From NCBI RefSeq assembly GCF_002917925.1, contig NZ_PPFE01000001.1, positions 62,001-126,000 on the forward strand: 64,000 nucleotides of DNA, written 5' to 3'. Positions 25,524 to 34,442 of this stretch are shown here, one piece after another. The stretch comes from Roseovarius confluentis. Its GTDB lineage: Bacteria; Pseudomonadota; Alphaproteobacteria; Rhodobacterales; Rhodobacteraceae. Position 1 is the first letter of the stretch; each line of letters begins with the position of its first letter. A model generated the notes under the pieces. That model was not told the DNA's origin and made no database searches. It saw nothing but the letters and a program-made list of their open reading frames with translations. The position numbers and the translations under genes were made by a program.

Positions 25524-26831
25524 CTACAATTTACGCACCTTCAACTTGGTCAGCCGGTTGTCTTCCTTCTCCACCACCTCGAAGCGGAAGCCGTGAAAAT
25601 TGAACACCTGTCCCACTTCCGGGATGATCTGCGCCTCGTAGATCACAAGACCTGCCACCGTGTTGGCCTCGTCATCCGGGAGCGTCCAGTCCGTCGCCCG
25701 GTTCAGATCGCGAATCGTCGTGCCCCCGTCCACCAGGAACTGCCCGTCATCGCTGCGCCCCACGGGGTGGTCGCCGTCCGGGTCGAACTCGTCGGTGATC
25801 TCGCCCACGATCTCTTCCAGGATATCTTCCAGCGTAATCAGCCCCTGCAAGTCACCATACTCGTCCACCACCAGCGCAAAATGGCTCCGCATCCGCAGGA
25901 ATTGCCGCATCTGGTCATCGAGCGTGGTGGTCTCCGGCACGAAATAGGGCTCCATCGCGACGTCGCAGATATCGAACGTCGCCAAGGCGCCGCGCGCGCC
26001 CTCGGCCTGCAGGGCAAGCGTGTGCATGGCGCGCAGCAAGTCCTTGGCGTGCACCACCCCGATGATGTTGTCGGGATCGTCGCGATAGATCGGCAGGCGC
26101 GTGTGGTTGGATTTCAGGCACTGGTCCAGGATCGCCTCTGGTTCCAGCGCCGCGTCGATCATTTCGATCTGGCTGCGGTGAAGCATGATCTCCTCGACCG
26201 CGCGGTCGCCCAGGTCCAGCGCGCCAAGGATCCGGTCACGGTCCTCCTTTTCCACCACGCCCTCGGAGTGGCCAAGGTAGAGAGCCCCGGCGATTTCCTC
26301 GCGCACGGCCAGGATCTGGCTGTCGGGGTCGGTCTTCACCCCGAACACCCGCAGCACGCCGCGCACCAGCAGGCGCACCGCCGATACCACGGGCGAGAAC
26401 ACGACGATCACCCAGCGAATGACCGGAGCGGCATGCGACGCCGCCGCCTCGGCATTGGTGATCGCGTAGGTCTTGGGCAGCACCTCGGCAAAGATCAGGA
26501 CCAGAAGCGTCATCACCAGCGTCGCCAGCGCCACGCCGCTCTCACCGAAGGCGCGGGTAAACAGCGCCGTCGCCAGCGAGGTCGCCAGGATATTCACAAG
26601 GTTGTTGCCCAGCAGGACCGAGCCGATCAGACGCTCGTTGTCCTCGGTGATCTGCAGCGCCCGCTCGGCGCCTTTCGACCCCTTGTCGGCGCGGGCCCGC
26701 AGCTTGCCGCGCGATGCGGCGGTCAGCGCGGTTTCACTGCCCGAGAAGCAGGCGGACAGAACAAGAAGCAGCAGGATCGCACCGGCGGAGATCCAGAAGG
26801 CAGTGTCAAAGGTTGTTAAGGCGGGGTCCAT
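25524..26831 (-). CDS. CNNM/CorC-type transporter with CBS domains
   Basis: The 435-residue protein has an N-terminal DUF21/CNNM membrane domain (three or four helices, with FSGSETALTAASRGKL and VLLGNNLVNILATSLAT), two CBS domains (about residues 205-330) and a C-terminal CorC_HlyC domain (TTIRDLNRATDWTLP, EAQIIPEVGQVF). This family (YfjD/CorB) is linked with magnesium or cobalt export; older annotation as hemolysin is misleading. It faces the radical SAM gene across the repeat cluster. Confidence 0.9.
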   Translation of the reverse strand: MDPALTTFDTAFWISAGAILLLLVLSACFSGSETALTAASRGKLRARADKGSKGAERALQITEDNERLIGSVLLGNNLVNILATSLATALFTRAFGESGVALATLVMTLLVLIFAEVLPKTYAITNAEAAASHAAPVIRWVIVVFSPVVSAVRLLVRGVLRVFGVKTDPDSQILAVREEIAGALYLGHSEGVVEKEDRDRILGALDLGDRAVEEIMLHRSQIEMIDAALEPEAILDQCLKSNHTRLPIYRDDPDNIIGVVHAKDLLRAMHTLALQAEGARGALATFDICDVAMEPYFVPETTTLDDQMRQFLRMRSHFALVVDEYGDLQGLITLEDILEEIVGEITDEFDPDGDHPVGRSDDGQFLVDGGTTIRDLNRATDWTLPDDEANTVAGLVIYEAQIIPEVGQVFNFHGFRFEVVEKEDNRLTKLKVRKL

Positions 26832-26901
26832 TGTCCAATAGTCACGTTGTGCGTTGCAGGGGTTATGGGGCGTGGACGCCGGTCATTCAAGGAAACAGGC
26901 G

Positions 26902-27708
26902 ATGAAACTTGTCGATTTGGGCGCGCGGGACACTCCGCTCGCGGTCTTCGGCGGGCCGTATTCGAACCTGCACGCGACGCAGGCTCTGCTGGCCCTGACG
27001 GCGCGTCTCGGAATTGCCCCGCGCGACACCATCTGCACCGGCGATCTGGTGGCCTATTGCGGGGCGCCGGCACAGACCGTGGCGCTGATCCGGGCGGCGG
27101 GTCTGCCCGTCGTGGCCGGCAATTGCGAGAAACAGCTGGCCGCGCACCAGATGGATTGCGGCTGCGGTTTCGAGAACGGAAGCGTCTGCGACCTCTTGTC
27201 GGCGGGCTGGTATGCCCATGCCGACGCGGCCATCGGTGCGAACGCCCGCGCATGGATGGACGGTCTGCCTGACATGATCCGCTTCACCCATCACGGCCTG
27301 CGCTGCGCCGTCATCCATGGCGGTCTCAGCGATATCAGCCGCTTTCTTTGGTCCAGCAGCCCCGCGTCTGCCTTCGCCAGCGAAATCGCCCTGATCGAGA
27401 CGCAGGGCGGGCCCGTCGATATCGTCTTCGCGGGTCATTCCGGCATCGCCTTCCAGCGCCGTATCGGGCAGGTTGACTGGGTCAATGCCGGTGTGATCGG
27501 CATGCCGCCCAATGACGGCACGCCGCGCACCGAGTACGCGCTATTGCGGGACGGCGCGGTCACGTTCCACAAACTGGACTACGATCATGCCGCTGCCCAT
27601 GCGGACATGCAGTCGGCAGGCCTGACCCAAGGCTACGACAACGCGCTTCGCACCGGCTACTGGCCGTCCGAAGACATGCTGCCCGCATCGTTGCGCCGTT
27701 CCTCCTGA
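26902..27708 (+). CDS. Metallophosphoesterase-fold protein with altered metal ligands
   Basis: The 268-residue product has the calcineurin-like layout: TICTGDLVAYC, VVAGNCEKQL, CAVIHGG and VFAGHSGI. The usual first metal motif DxH(G)N is replaced by GPYSN, the GNHE histidine is Cys, and GHxH has lost its second His. So several metal ligands are missing and activity may be lost or changed. Start at 26902 (AGGAAA upstream). Its last 52 bases overlap the end of xerD on the other strand. Confidence 0.75.
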   Translation: MKLVDLGARDTPLAVFGGPYSNLHATQALLALTARLGIAPRDTICTGDLVAYCGAPAQTVALIRAAGLPVVAGNCEKQLAAHQMDCGCGFENGSVCDLLSAGWYAHADAAIGANARAWMDGLPDMIRFTHHGLRCAVIHGGLSDISRFLWSSSPASAFASEIALIETQGGPVDIVFAGHSGIAFQRRIGQVDWVNAGVIGMPPNDGTPRTEYALLRDGAVTFHKLDYDHAAAHADMQSAGLTQGYDNALRTGYWPSEDMLPASLRRSS

Positions 27709-28625
27709 GCCAGCGGGTGCGCGTCGAACACCAGTTCGCGCAGGCGGTCCTCGAGCACATGGGTGTAGATCTCTGTCGTGCCCACATCGGCATGACCCAG
27801 CATCGTCTGGATGGTGCGCAGGTCGGCGCCCCCGGCCAGCAGATGCGTGGCAAAGGCATGGCGCAGCGTGTGGGGCGACACCCGCTCGGGGCTGATTCCC
27901 GCCGCCACGGCGAACTCCTTGACCAAAAGGAAAAAGCGATTGCGCGTCAGGTGGCCCGCCTTGCCGCCCGAGGGAAACAGGAAGGCCGACACCGGCTTGC
28001 CCTTGGCTTTCGCGGCCTCCTCGGCGGCATCGCGTCTCTCCAGCCACGCCGCCAGCGCCTGCCTTGCAGGCGGCGACATGGGCACCAGCCGCTCCTTGCC
28101 GCCCTTGCCGCGCACCAACAACATCTGCGGATCGCCCCGGCAGGACGCCACCGGCAGCGACACCAGCTCGGTCACCCGCATCCCCGTGGCGTATAGCAGC
28201 TCCATCAGGCAGGTGTTGCGCAGCTTGTCGGCCTCGCTCCGGCCCGTGGCCCGTGCGGCCTCCAGCAGCCGGTCCACCTCGTCCAGCTCCAGCGTCTTGG
28301 GCAGGCGTTGATCCCGGCCCGGCCCCTTGATCTGGATCGCCGGATTGTCGCTACGCAGCCCTTCGTCGAAAACGAACCGATAGAGCTGCTTGATCGCCGA
28401 CAGCCGCCGCGCCCGTGTCGAGCGTGCCAGACCTTGCGCGTCGCAATGCACCAGGTAGGCCTCGATATCCGCCTGGCCCGCGCTGGCGGCATCCTGGCCG
28501 GTCCGTTCCAGCCACTCGGTGAAATCCGTCAGGTCTCGGGCATAGGCCTGCAACGTGTTTTTCGCCGCCCCGGCCTCGGCCGCCTGCGCGTCGAGGAAAT
28601 TCGCCAGCCAGTGCGCCGTGCTCAC
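27657..28625 (-). CDS. xerD: Tyrosine recombinase XerD
   Basis: XerD with XerC resolves chromosome dimers at dif. The 322-residue protein has a SAM-like N-terminal DNA-binding domain and the catalytic set Arg150 (ATGMRVTEL), Lys174 (RGKGGKERL), His252-x-x-Arg255 (HTLRH), His278 (LGHADVGTT) and Tyr287. It starts with GTG at 28625, overlapping the stop of the upstream gene as GTGA. Proximity to aroK and aroB is common in alphaproteobacteria, so this is the household recombinase, not an element integrase. Confidence 0.92.
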   Translation of the reverse strand: MSTAHWLANFLDAQAAEAGAAKNTLQAYARDLTDFTEWLERTGQDAASAGQADIEAYLVHCDAQGLARSTRARRLSAIKQLYRFVFDEGLRSDNPAIQIKGPGRDQRLPKTLELDEVDRLLEAARATGRSEADKLRNTCLMELLYATGMRVTELVSLPVASCRGDPQMLLVRGKGGKERLVPMSPPARQALAAWLERRDAAEEAAKAKGKPVSAFLFPSGGKAGHLTRNRFFLLVKEFAVAAGISPERVSPHTLRHAFATHLLAGGADLRTIQTMLGHADVGTTEIYTHVLEDRLRELVFDAHPLAQEERRNDAGSMSSDGQ

Positions 28626-30160
28626 GTGTCCGCCTTCAGTAGCAGGATCTGCAACGCCGCCTGTCGCGCGGTGTCCTCCAACCCCACGGAGCGCAGTGTC
28701 GCGAGGCCCGCCACGATGTCGCTCGCTTGGTTCGGTCCGGCAGTGTCCAGCTGCAACGCCGCGGTCAGAATCGCCTGGCCCAGCCGCCCGGCTTCCAACA
28801 TGTCTGCGTGGTCGGTGTGCGCGGCTGTTGCGGCAAAGGCCTCGGCTATGGCGACCTGCGGAGTCTCGCTGGCCAGCGTGGCATCCGGTGCGCCCCGCGC
28901 CACCCCCAACAGGAACTGCGCCCGTGCGTCGCTCCCGGCAAGCTTCGGTGCCAGCGTCTCGTAATCCTGTGACAAAAGTGCCACCTCGAACGCCGCGTCC
29001 CGTGCCCGCCCGTCCAGCTCCAGCGTCGACAGGGACTGCGCGAACAGCGTGGCAAAGGCCACCGCAAGGCCTTCGCGTTTCATGTCCCGCCATAGCCCCG
29101 GCAGATGGCGCGCCACCGCCTGCGGGTCGGTATCGGCAATCGCCTGTTCCAAATTCTGCACGCCCGCCACGCGGTCCCACACCCCGCCCGAGGCCGCCGG
29201 GCGCTGGTCTGTGTAAAGTCCCAGCAGGCGATTGGCGGGCAGGGCGCCGGTGCGGGTCAACCGCTCTGCCGCCTCGATCTCGGCCTTCAGCCCGGTCAGC
29301 CCGCGCAGGTCCGCCACCGCGTATTCCCGCGCCAGATTGCGTGTGGGCAGGGGCGTGCCCGCCGCCTCGTACAGGCGATACAGAAGCGGCGTCATCTGCG
29401 TCGACGGGGCCAGCGACACCTCGGCCCCGATCGTCTCGGGGTCCAGGTACTGCGCCAAAAGTCGCGTGCTTGCGGTGTCCAGCACTCCCACCGCCGTGGC
29501 CGTCTCGTAAGTCAGCGCCGCAGTCTGCCAGTCCCCGGCGCGCGCCCCGCAATAGATCCGTGCGTCGTATCGTTCGCTCAACTCGGGTTCCCGGCTCAGC
29601 GCGGCACAGGCCTCTTCCTCGGTGCCGGTCAGGAGCGACAGGTCGAACCACTGATCGAACAGATTGGCATCATAACTTCCCGCCTGCTGCACCAGCGCCA
29701 GCGCCGGATCCACGGCCCCCATCTTGCGCAGCGCGGCCAGCCGTGCCCGCAGAAACCGCGCGTCGCGTCCCGCGTCAGCGGGCGCCTCGGCTTCGGCCAA
29801 TAATAACGTGTAATACAGCGCCTGGATCGCCGGTAACGGATCCGGCGGCAGGCGCGAGAATTGCGACACAAGGGTGTCGGTGCTGCTGCCCGCCCACAGG
29901 TTCGGCGGCAGCCCCGTGGTGCTGCCGGGCAAGAGCCCCGCCGCATCGGGTTGTGCTCCGTCCAGCGGCATCACCTCGACGTCCGGCACCACGGCGCCTT
30001 CCACGTCGTCCGCCGCGGGCGGTTTCAGCGCCTCTTCCAGCGGTCTGGCCACGCTGATCGGCGCGGGATCTTTCAACCAGTCGATGGCCGCCAGCGGTTC
30101 CTGCGCCAGCACCGGCGTGGCAAGAATTATTGAGAAACAAATGGTTTCAAGTGTCTTCAA
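28622..30160 (-). CDS. Large exported conserved protein of unknown function
   Basis: The 512-residue product begins with a signal peptide ending VLAQ. The rest is rich in Ala and Leu helices of about 30-35 residues, like tetratricopeptide-type or solenoid repeats (for example ARLAALRKMGAVDPALALVQQ). I recognise no family. Start chosen as TTG at 30160 because AGGAAA lies eight bases upstream and the signal peptide follows at once; no ATG fits. It is coupled to xerD by GTGA and overlaps the small gene upstream by 14 bases. Confidence 0.75.
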   Translation of the reverse strand: MKTLETICFSIILATPVLAQEPLAAIDWLKDPAPISVARPLEEALKPPAADDVEGAVVPDVEVMPLDGAQPDAAGLLPGSTTGLPPNLWAGSSTDTLVSQFSRLPPDPLPAIQALYYTLLLAEAEAPADAGRDARFLRARLAALRKMGAVDPALALVQQAGSYDANLFDQWFDLSLLTGTEEEACAALSREPELSERYDARIYCGARAGDWQTAALTYETATAVGVLDTASTRLLAQYLDPETIGAEVSLAPSTQMTPLLYRLYEAAGTPLPTRNLAREYAVADLRGLTGLKAEIEAAERLTRTGALPANRLLGLYTDQRPAASGGVWDRVAGVQNLEQAIADTDPQAVARHLPGLWRDMKREGLAVAFATLFAQSLSTLELDGRARDAAFEVALLSQDYETLAPKLAGSDARAQFLLGVARGAPDATLASETPQVAIAEAFAATAAHTDHADMLEAGRLGQAILTAALQLDTAGPNQASDIVAGLATLRSVGLEDTARQAALQILLLKADT

Positions 30161-30296
30161 GTATGATTTCCTGTCGAATTTCTTCTCGCTCGGGCGAGAA
30201 ATCCGCCCCGAAGAACGGGCCGATATAGGCATAGCCGACCAGCGCCAGGAACGCCAGAATGCCAAGATAGATCAGCCATTTGAGAAGTCTGAACAT
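30147..30296 (-). CDS. Small membrane protein, 49 residues
   Basis: MFRLLKWLIYLGILAFLALV and following residues form one membrane helix; the tail FFGADFSPEREEIRQEIILEDT is acidic and exposed. It ends 14 bases inside the next gene, so the two are translationally coupled. A GGGCAGG site precedes the ATG. Position just ahead of the large exported protein and xerD suggests a shared transcript. Function unknown. Confidence 0.7.
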   Translation of the reverse strand: MFRLLKWLIYLGILAFLALVGYAYIGPFFGADFSPEREEIRQEIILEDT

Positions 30297-30406
30297 AACG
30301 TGCCTGCCCGTTTCTTACCGTCTTTTACCACTTTATAACTGGCAATTTCATCAAGATCACGTCATTCAGTGGCTGAAAAGAAGAGATTGGCATAGGAGCG
30401 CCGAAA

Positions 30407-30967
30407 GTGGCGGCCTCGGGACATTGGCAGTTGAAGAAAACCGTCGTGCTGGTGGGTATGATGGGCGCCGGAAAAACCGCCGTGGGCAAGGCGTTGGCGG
30501 CCATGCTTGATGTTCCTTTGCTCGACTCCGATGTCGAGATCGAGGCCGCGGCGAACATGACGATCGCCGAAATTTTTTCCCGCGACGGCGAGGCGTTTTT
30601 CCGTGACCGCGAAACGCAGGTGATCGACCGGCTGCTCGACGGCCATCGTTGCATTCTGTCGGCCGGAGGCGGCGCTTTCCTCTCCGAGCGCAACCGCGAT
30701 CTTATCGGGGCCAAGGGCGTCTCGGTCTGGCTTCAGGCCGACCTGAAGCTTTTGTGGAATCGCGTAAAGCATAAAGATACCAGGCCTTTGCTGCGCACGG
30801 CTGATCCTTACAAGACGTTAAAGGACCTCTATGAGGCGCGGCTGCCGTATTACGAAATGGCCGATCTCGCGGTGCCCGCCCATGCATCCTACACGATCGA
30901 CCAGATGGCCATCAAGGTGTGCGAGGCGCTTCAACAGCGGCCCGATGTGCTGGAGAAGGTGACATGA
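30407..30967 (+). CDS. aroK: Shikimate kinase
   Basis: AroK phosphorylates shikimate in aromatic amino acid synthesis. The 186-residue protein has the P-loop VGMMGAGKTAVG, the shikimate-binding DSDVEIE and FFRDRET, SAGGGAFL, and a lid with RPLL. Start taken as GTG at 30407, with GGAGC nine bases upstream; a TTG at 30431 is the alternative. It overlaps aroB by four bases (ATGA). Confidence 0.95.
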   Translation: MAASGHWQLKKTVVLVGMMGAGKTAVGKALAAMLDVPLLDSDVEIEAAANMTIAEIFSRDGEAFFRDRETQVIDRLLDGHRCILSAGGGAFLSERNRDLIGAKGVSVWLQADLKLLWNRVKHKDTRPLLRTADPYKTLKDLYEARLPYYEMADLAVPAHASYTIDQMAIKVCEALQQRPDVLEKVT

Positions 30968-32076
30968 CAGAACGCGTTCACGTGGGGCTGGGCGACCGGG
31001 CCTATGACATCCATATCGGCCCCGGGCTTCTCGGACAGGCCGGGGCGCTGATCGCGCCGCTGCTGCGCCGCCCCCGCGTGGCCATCGTCACGGACGAAAC
31101 AGTCGGAGCGTTGCATCTCGCCACGCTTCAGGCGGGACTGAAGGCGGGCGGCATCGACAGCACCGCCCTCGCGCTGCCCCCCGGCGAAGGCACCAAGGGC
31201 TGGCCGCAGTTCGAGCGTTGTGTCGAATGGCTCCTGTCCGAAAAGGTCGAACGCAGCGACGTGGTCATCGCTTTCGGCGGCGGCGTCATCGGCGATCTGG
31301 TGGGCTTCGCCGCGTCTGTCCTGCGCCGCGGGGTGCGGTTCGTGCAGGTACCCACCAGCCTGCTTGCCCAGGTCGACAGTTCCGTGGGAGGCAAAACCGG
31401 CATCAACGCGCCCCAGGGCAAGAACCTCATCGGTGCCTTCCATCAGCCCAGCCTCGTTCTGGCGGATACGGATGTACTCGGAACGCTGAAAAGTCGTGAT
31501 TTCCTGGCCGGTTATGGCGAAGTGGTAAAGTACGGCCTGCTTGGGGACGCCGCCTTCTTCGACTGGCTGGAAACCCACGGTCCCAGTATGGCGCAGGGCG
31601 ACATGGCTGGCCGGATCGCGGGGGTCAAACGCTCGGTCGAAATGAAGGCCGAGATCGTCATCGAGGATGAAAAGGAACACGGCCGCCGCGCGCTCCTGAA
31701 CCTTGGTCACACCTTCTGCCACGCGCTCGAGGCCGCCACCGGATACGGCGACCGCCTGCTTCACGGCGAGGGCGTCGCCATCGGCTGTGCGCTGGCGTTC
31801 GAGCTCTCAAGCCGTCTGGGCCTGTGTTCGCAGGAAGACCCCAGCCGCGTCCGCGCCCATCTGCGCGACATGAACATGAAGGTGGACCTGTCGGATATTG
31901 CAGGAGAATTGCCGGATGCCGACGGCCTTATCGAGCTCATGAGCCAGGACAAGAAGGTGGTCGACGGCAAGCTGCGCTTCATCCTCGCGCGCGGCATCGG
32001 AGACGCCTTCGTGGCCGAGGACGTGGACATGGATGTGGTCCACAAAGTCCTGTCCGAGGCACTGGCCGCGCGCTGA
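30964..32076 (+). CDS. aroB: 3-dehydroquinate synthase
   Basis: AroB makes 3-dehydroquinate, the second step of the shikimate pathway, using NAD and a divalent metal. The 370-residue protein shows IAFGGGVIGDLVGFAAS (NAD site), VPTSLLAQVDSSVGGKTGIN, KYGLLGD, and metal ligands in LNLGHTFCHALE and LLHGEGVAIG. Coupled to aroK by ATGA. A palindromic repeat follows 18 bases after the stop. Confidence 0.97.
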   Translation: MTERVHVGLGDRAYDIHIGPGLLGQAGALIAPLLRRPRVAIVTDETVGALHLATLQAGLKAGGIDSTALALPPGEGTKGWPQFERCVEWLLSEKVERSDVVIAFGGGVIGDLVGFAASVLRRGVRFVQVPTSLLAQVDSSVGGKTGINAPQGKNLIGAFHQPSLVLADTDVLGTLKSRDFLAGYGEVVKYGLLGDAAFFDWLETHGPSMAQGDMAGRIAGVKRSVEMKAEIVIEDEKEHGRRALLNLGHTFCHALEAATGYGDRLLHGEGVAIGCALAFELSSRLGLCSQEDPSRVRAHLRDMNMKVDLSDIAGELPDADGLIELMSQDKKVVDGKLRFILARGIGDAFVAEDVDMDVVHKVLSEALAAR

Positions 32077-32094
32077 GTCCCGCCGCCACCTGCG

Positions 32095-32114
32095 TAGGGT
32101 GGGTGATAACCCAC
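32095..32114. repeat. Palindromic repeat copy between aroB and arsH
   Basis: TAGGGTGGGTGATAACCCAC differs from the common element by one base in the loop. It lies alone in the 49-base gap between two convergent genes and may also act as a bidirectional transcription end. Confidence 0.8.
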
Positions 32115-32125
32115 GCGCGACCCAT

Positions 32126-32851
32126 TCACTCTGTCCCGATCGCCTTTGACGTATTCACCCGCTTCGACAATTCCTCAAGCGTCTCGACCCGCTCGGAATA
32201 CCGATCGGTCAGGTACGCCGCCTGATCGCGCGTCAGCAGCGTGAACTTCACCAACTCCTCCATCACGTCCACCACCCGGTCGTATAGCGGCCCCGGCTTC
32301 ATCCGGTCGGTCTCGTCGAATTCGTCCCACGCTTTCGGCACGGACGACTGGTTCGGGATCGTCAGCATCCGCATCCACCGGCCCAGGATCCGCATCTGGT
32401 TCACCGCATTGAAGCTCTGCGACCCGCCACTCACCTGCGCCACGGCCAGGGTCTTGCCCTGCGTCGGGCGGATGCCGCCGATGGGCGCCAGCGGGATCCA
32501 GTCGATCATCGCCTTCATCACGCCGGTCATTGCGCCATGCCGCTCGGGGCTGACCCAGACCATACCTTCCGACCACAGCACCAACTCGCGCAGCTCCGCC
32601 ACCTTCGGATGGCTCGTCTCGGCATCGTCGGGCAGGGGCAGGCCATGCGGATCGAATGTCCGCGTCTCTGCACCGAGATGGCGCAACACCCGCGCCGCTT
32701 CTTCGCTCAACAGCCGCGAAAACGACCGTTCCCGCAAGCTGCCATAGAGCAGCAGGATTTGCGGCGCATGGCGGGCCCGCTCCGCCGGGAACAGGCGGTC
32801 CTCGTCTGTGCCCGGCAGGGCGTCCGCGTTCAGGTTGGGTAAATCACTCAT
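32126..32851 (-). CDS. arsH: Arsenic resistance NADPH-dependent FMN reductase
   Basis: The 241-residue flavoprotein has the ArsH patterns [17 protein letters not shown] (FMN phosphate loop), [23 protein letters not shown] and [25 protein letters not shown]. ArsH reduces or oxidises organoarsenicals and quinones. Its start overlaps the acr3 stop by four bases (ATGA), so it is the last gene of arsR-acr3-arsH. Confidence 0.93.
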   Translation of the reverse strand: MSDLPNLNADALPGTDEDRLFPAERARHAPQILLLYGSLRERSFSRLLSEEAARVLRHLGAETRTFDPHGLPLPDDAETSHPKVAELRELVLWSEGMVWVSPERHGAMTGVMKAMIDWIPLAPIGGIRPTQGKTLAVAQVSGGSQSFNAVNQMRILGRWMRMLTIPNQSSVPKAWDEFDETDRMKPGPLYDRVVDVMEELVKFTLLTRDQAAYLTDRYSERVETLEELSKRVNTSKAIGTE

Positions 32852-33912
32852 CCGCGCACCTCTTGGCGTTGACCGAACCGCGCCCGCGTCCGGTTTGCAA
32901 ACGCAACCAGCGACAGCATCACCGGCACCTCCACCAGCACACCGACCACAGTGGCCAGCGCCGCACCCGAATTGAGACCAAAGAGGCTGATGGCCACAGC
33001 CACCGCCAACTCGAAGAAATTCGAGGTCCCGATCATCGCACAAGGCGCCGCCACCCGGTGCGGCACGCGCATCACGTAGGCCGCGCCATAGGCCAGCGCG
33101 AAAATCCCGTAGCTCTGGATCAGGATCGGCACCGCGATCAGCGCGATCACGAAGGGATTCGCCAGGATGATGCTGCCCTGCAACCCGAACAGGATCGCCA
33201 CAGTCGCGATCAGGCCGATGATCGACCATGGCTTCACCCGTGTCGTGAACGCCTCGATCGCCGCTTTCGAGCCCAGCATCCGCCGCGTCACCAGCCCCGC
33301 CACCAGCGGCAGCACCACGTAGAGGACCGTCGCCGTCACCAGTGTCTGCCACGGCACTGTGATGTCGGTCACCCCCAGCAGAACCGCGACGATAGGGGCG
33401 AATGCGAAGACCATGATCAGGTCGTTCACCGACACCTGCACCAGTGTGTAGGTCTCGTCGCCCTTCGTCAGTTGCGACCACACGAAGACCATCGCCGTGC
33501 AGGGCGCCGCGCCCAGCAGGATCAGCCCGGCAATGTACTGCGCCGCATCCTCCGGCGCGATCCACGGCGCGAAAACGTAATCGAAAAACAGCACCGCCAG
33601 CAGCGCCATGGTGAACGGCTTGATCAGCCAGTTGACGATCAGCGTGATCACCAGCCCCTTCGGCTGTTTCGCCACCGCCGGAATGGTGCTCAGGTCCACA
33701 CCGATCATCATCGGATAGATCATCGCCCAGATCAGCACCGCCACCACGAGGTTGATCCGTGCCACCTCTGCCGCCGCGACGGCCTCCACCAGCCCCGGCG
33801 CCATCACGCCAAGCGCGATACCCAGCACGATCGCCAGCGCGATCCAGACGCTCAGGTAGCGTTCGAAAACGCCCAGTCCGCTGTCCTGCGGGGTGTCGGT
33901 TCTGTCCGTCAT
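32848..33912 (-). CDS. acr3: Arsenite efflux permease of the ACR3 family
   Basis: The 354-residue membrane protein has about ten helices and the ACR3 blocks [27 protein letters not shown] with the conserved Cys138, SVNDLIMVF and [19 protein letters not shown]. It extrudes arsenite. A separate arsenate reductase gene (arsC) is missing from the cluster, so arsenate must be reduced by an enzyme elsewhere. Confidence 0.93.
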   Translation of the reverse strand: MTDRTDTPQDSGLGVFERYLSVWIALAIVLGIALGVMAPGLVEAVAAAEVARINLVVAVLIWAMIYPMMIGVDLSTIPAVAKQPKGLVITLIVNWLIKPFTMALLAVLFFDYVFAPWIAPEDAAQYIAGLILLGAAPCTAMVFVWSQLTKGDETYTLVQVSVNDLIMVFAFAPIVAVLLGVTDITVPWQTLVTATVLYVVLPLVAGLVTRRMLGSKAAIEAFTTRVKPWSIIGLIATVAILFGLQGSIILANPFVIALIAVPILIQSYGIFALAYGAAYVMRVPHRVAAPCAMIGTSNFFELAVAVAISLFGLNSGAALATVVGVLVEVPVMLSLVAFANRTRARFGQRQEVRG

Positions 33913-33940
33913 CTCTGCCTATCCTTCGCGTCTGTCCGGG

Positions 33941-34273
33941 TCAGCATTCCAGCGAAATTTCGTCGATAAGCGACTGGCATCGCGCAGGATTTCCGCCACA
34001 GCAATCCTCCATCAAAAACGCCAGCAGCCCACGGAGGCCCCCGATCTCGGCGCGATAGCGCACCGAGCGACCGTCCCGCGTGGCCCGGACCAACCCGGCC
34101 TGCGACAGGATCGACAGATGCGCCGACATGGTGTTCTGCCGCACGCCGCAAGTTGCCGCGATTTCGCCCGCCGCCATGCCCTCGGGGCCAGCCCGCATCA
34201 ACAGGCGAAACACGTCCAGCCGTGTATCCTGTGACAGGGCCTGAAAGGCGGCAAGGGCGCTTGGCTTATCCAT
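33941..34273 (-). CDS. arsR: ArsR-family arsenic-responsive repressor
   Basis: The 110-residue protein has a winged helix (DTRLDVFRLLMRAGPEGMAAGEIA, TMSAHLSILSQAGLVRATRDGR) and a C-terminal As(III) site Cys91-Cys92 plus Cys99 (CCGGNPARC), like the C-terminal type of Acidithiobacillus rather than the helix-3 type. It should repress the ars genes until arsenite binds. Start at 34273; there is no clear ribosome site, and an inverted repeat covers the start region. Confidence 0.93.
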   Translation of the reverse strand: MDKPSALAAFQALSQDTRLDVFRLLMRAGPEGMAAGEIAATCGVRQNTMSAHLSILSQAGLVRATRDGRSVRYRAEIGGLRGLLAFLMEDCCGGNPARCQSLIDEISLEC

Positions 34274-34295
34274 ATATCGCGAAATATGGATATAT
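34272..34295. promoter_or_regulatory. Candidate ArsR operator at the arsR start
   Basis: ATATATC (34272-34278) and GATATAT (34289-34295) form a perfect 7-base inverted repeat spaced by 10 bases. It covers the arsR start codon and the bases upstream, in the divergent gap to the MDR gene, where autorepression would act. Confidence 0.55.
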
Positions 34296-34442
34296 AGCGT
34301 GGAACGCAAGCGATCTCTGTGTAACATTGAACCGCTGCCGCGACGGCAGCGCGGCGGCGCAGGAACAAAGCACATCGCCACCCGTTTCGCCGGGAATAGG
34401 TCCGTTGTCCGGCCACACACCAAATAGGAAAGGTCGATCTTC

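Noticed and set aside
27657-28625. XerD as the missing integrase of the 1-17 kb island.
   Set aside because: It lies 10 kb beyond the tRNA, beside aroK and aroB as in relatives, and is a typical household XerD.
28623-29651. A 664-codon frame that continues upstream of xerD.
   Set aside because: Only the last 322 codons are XerD; the rest is out-of-frame reading of the exported protein gene.
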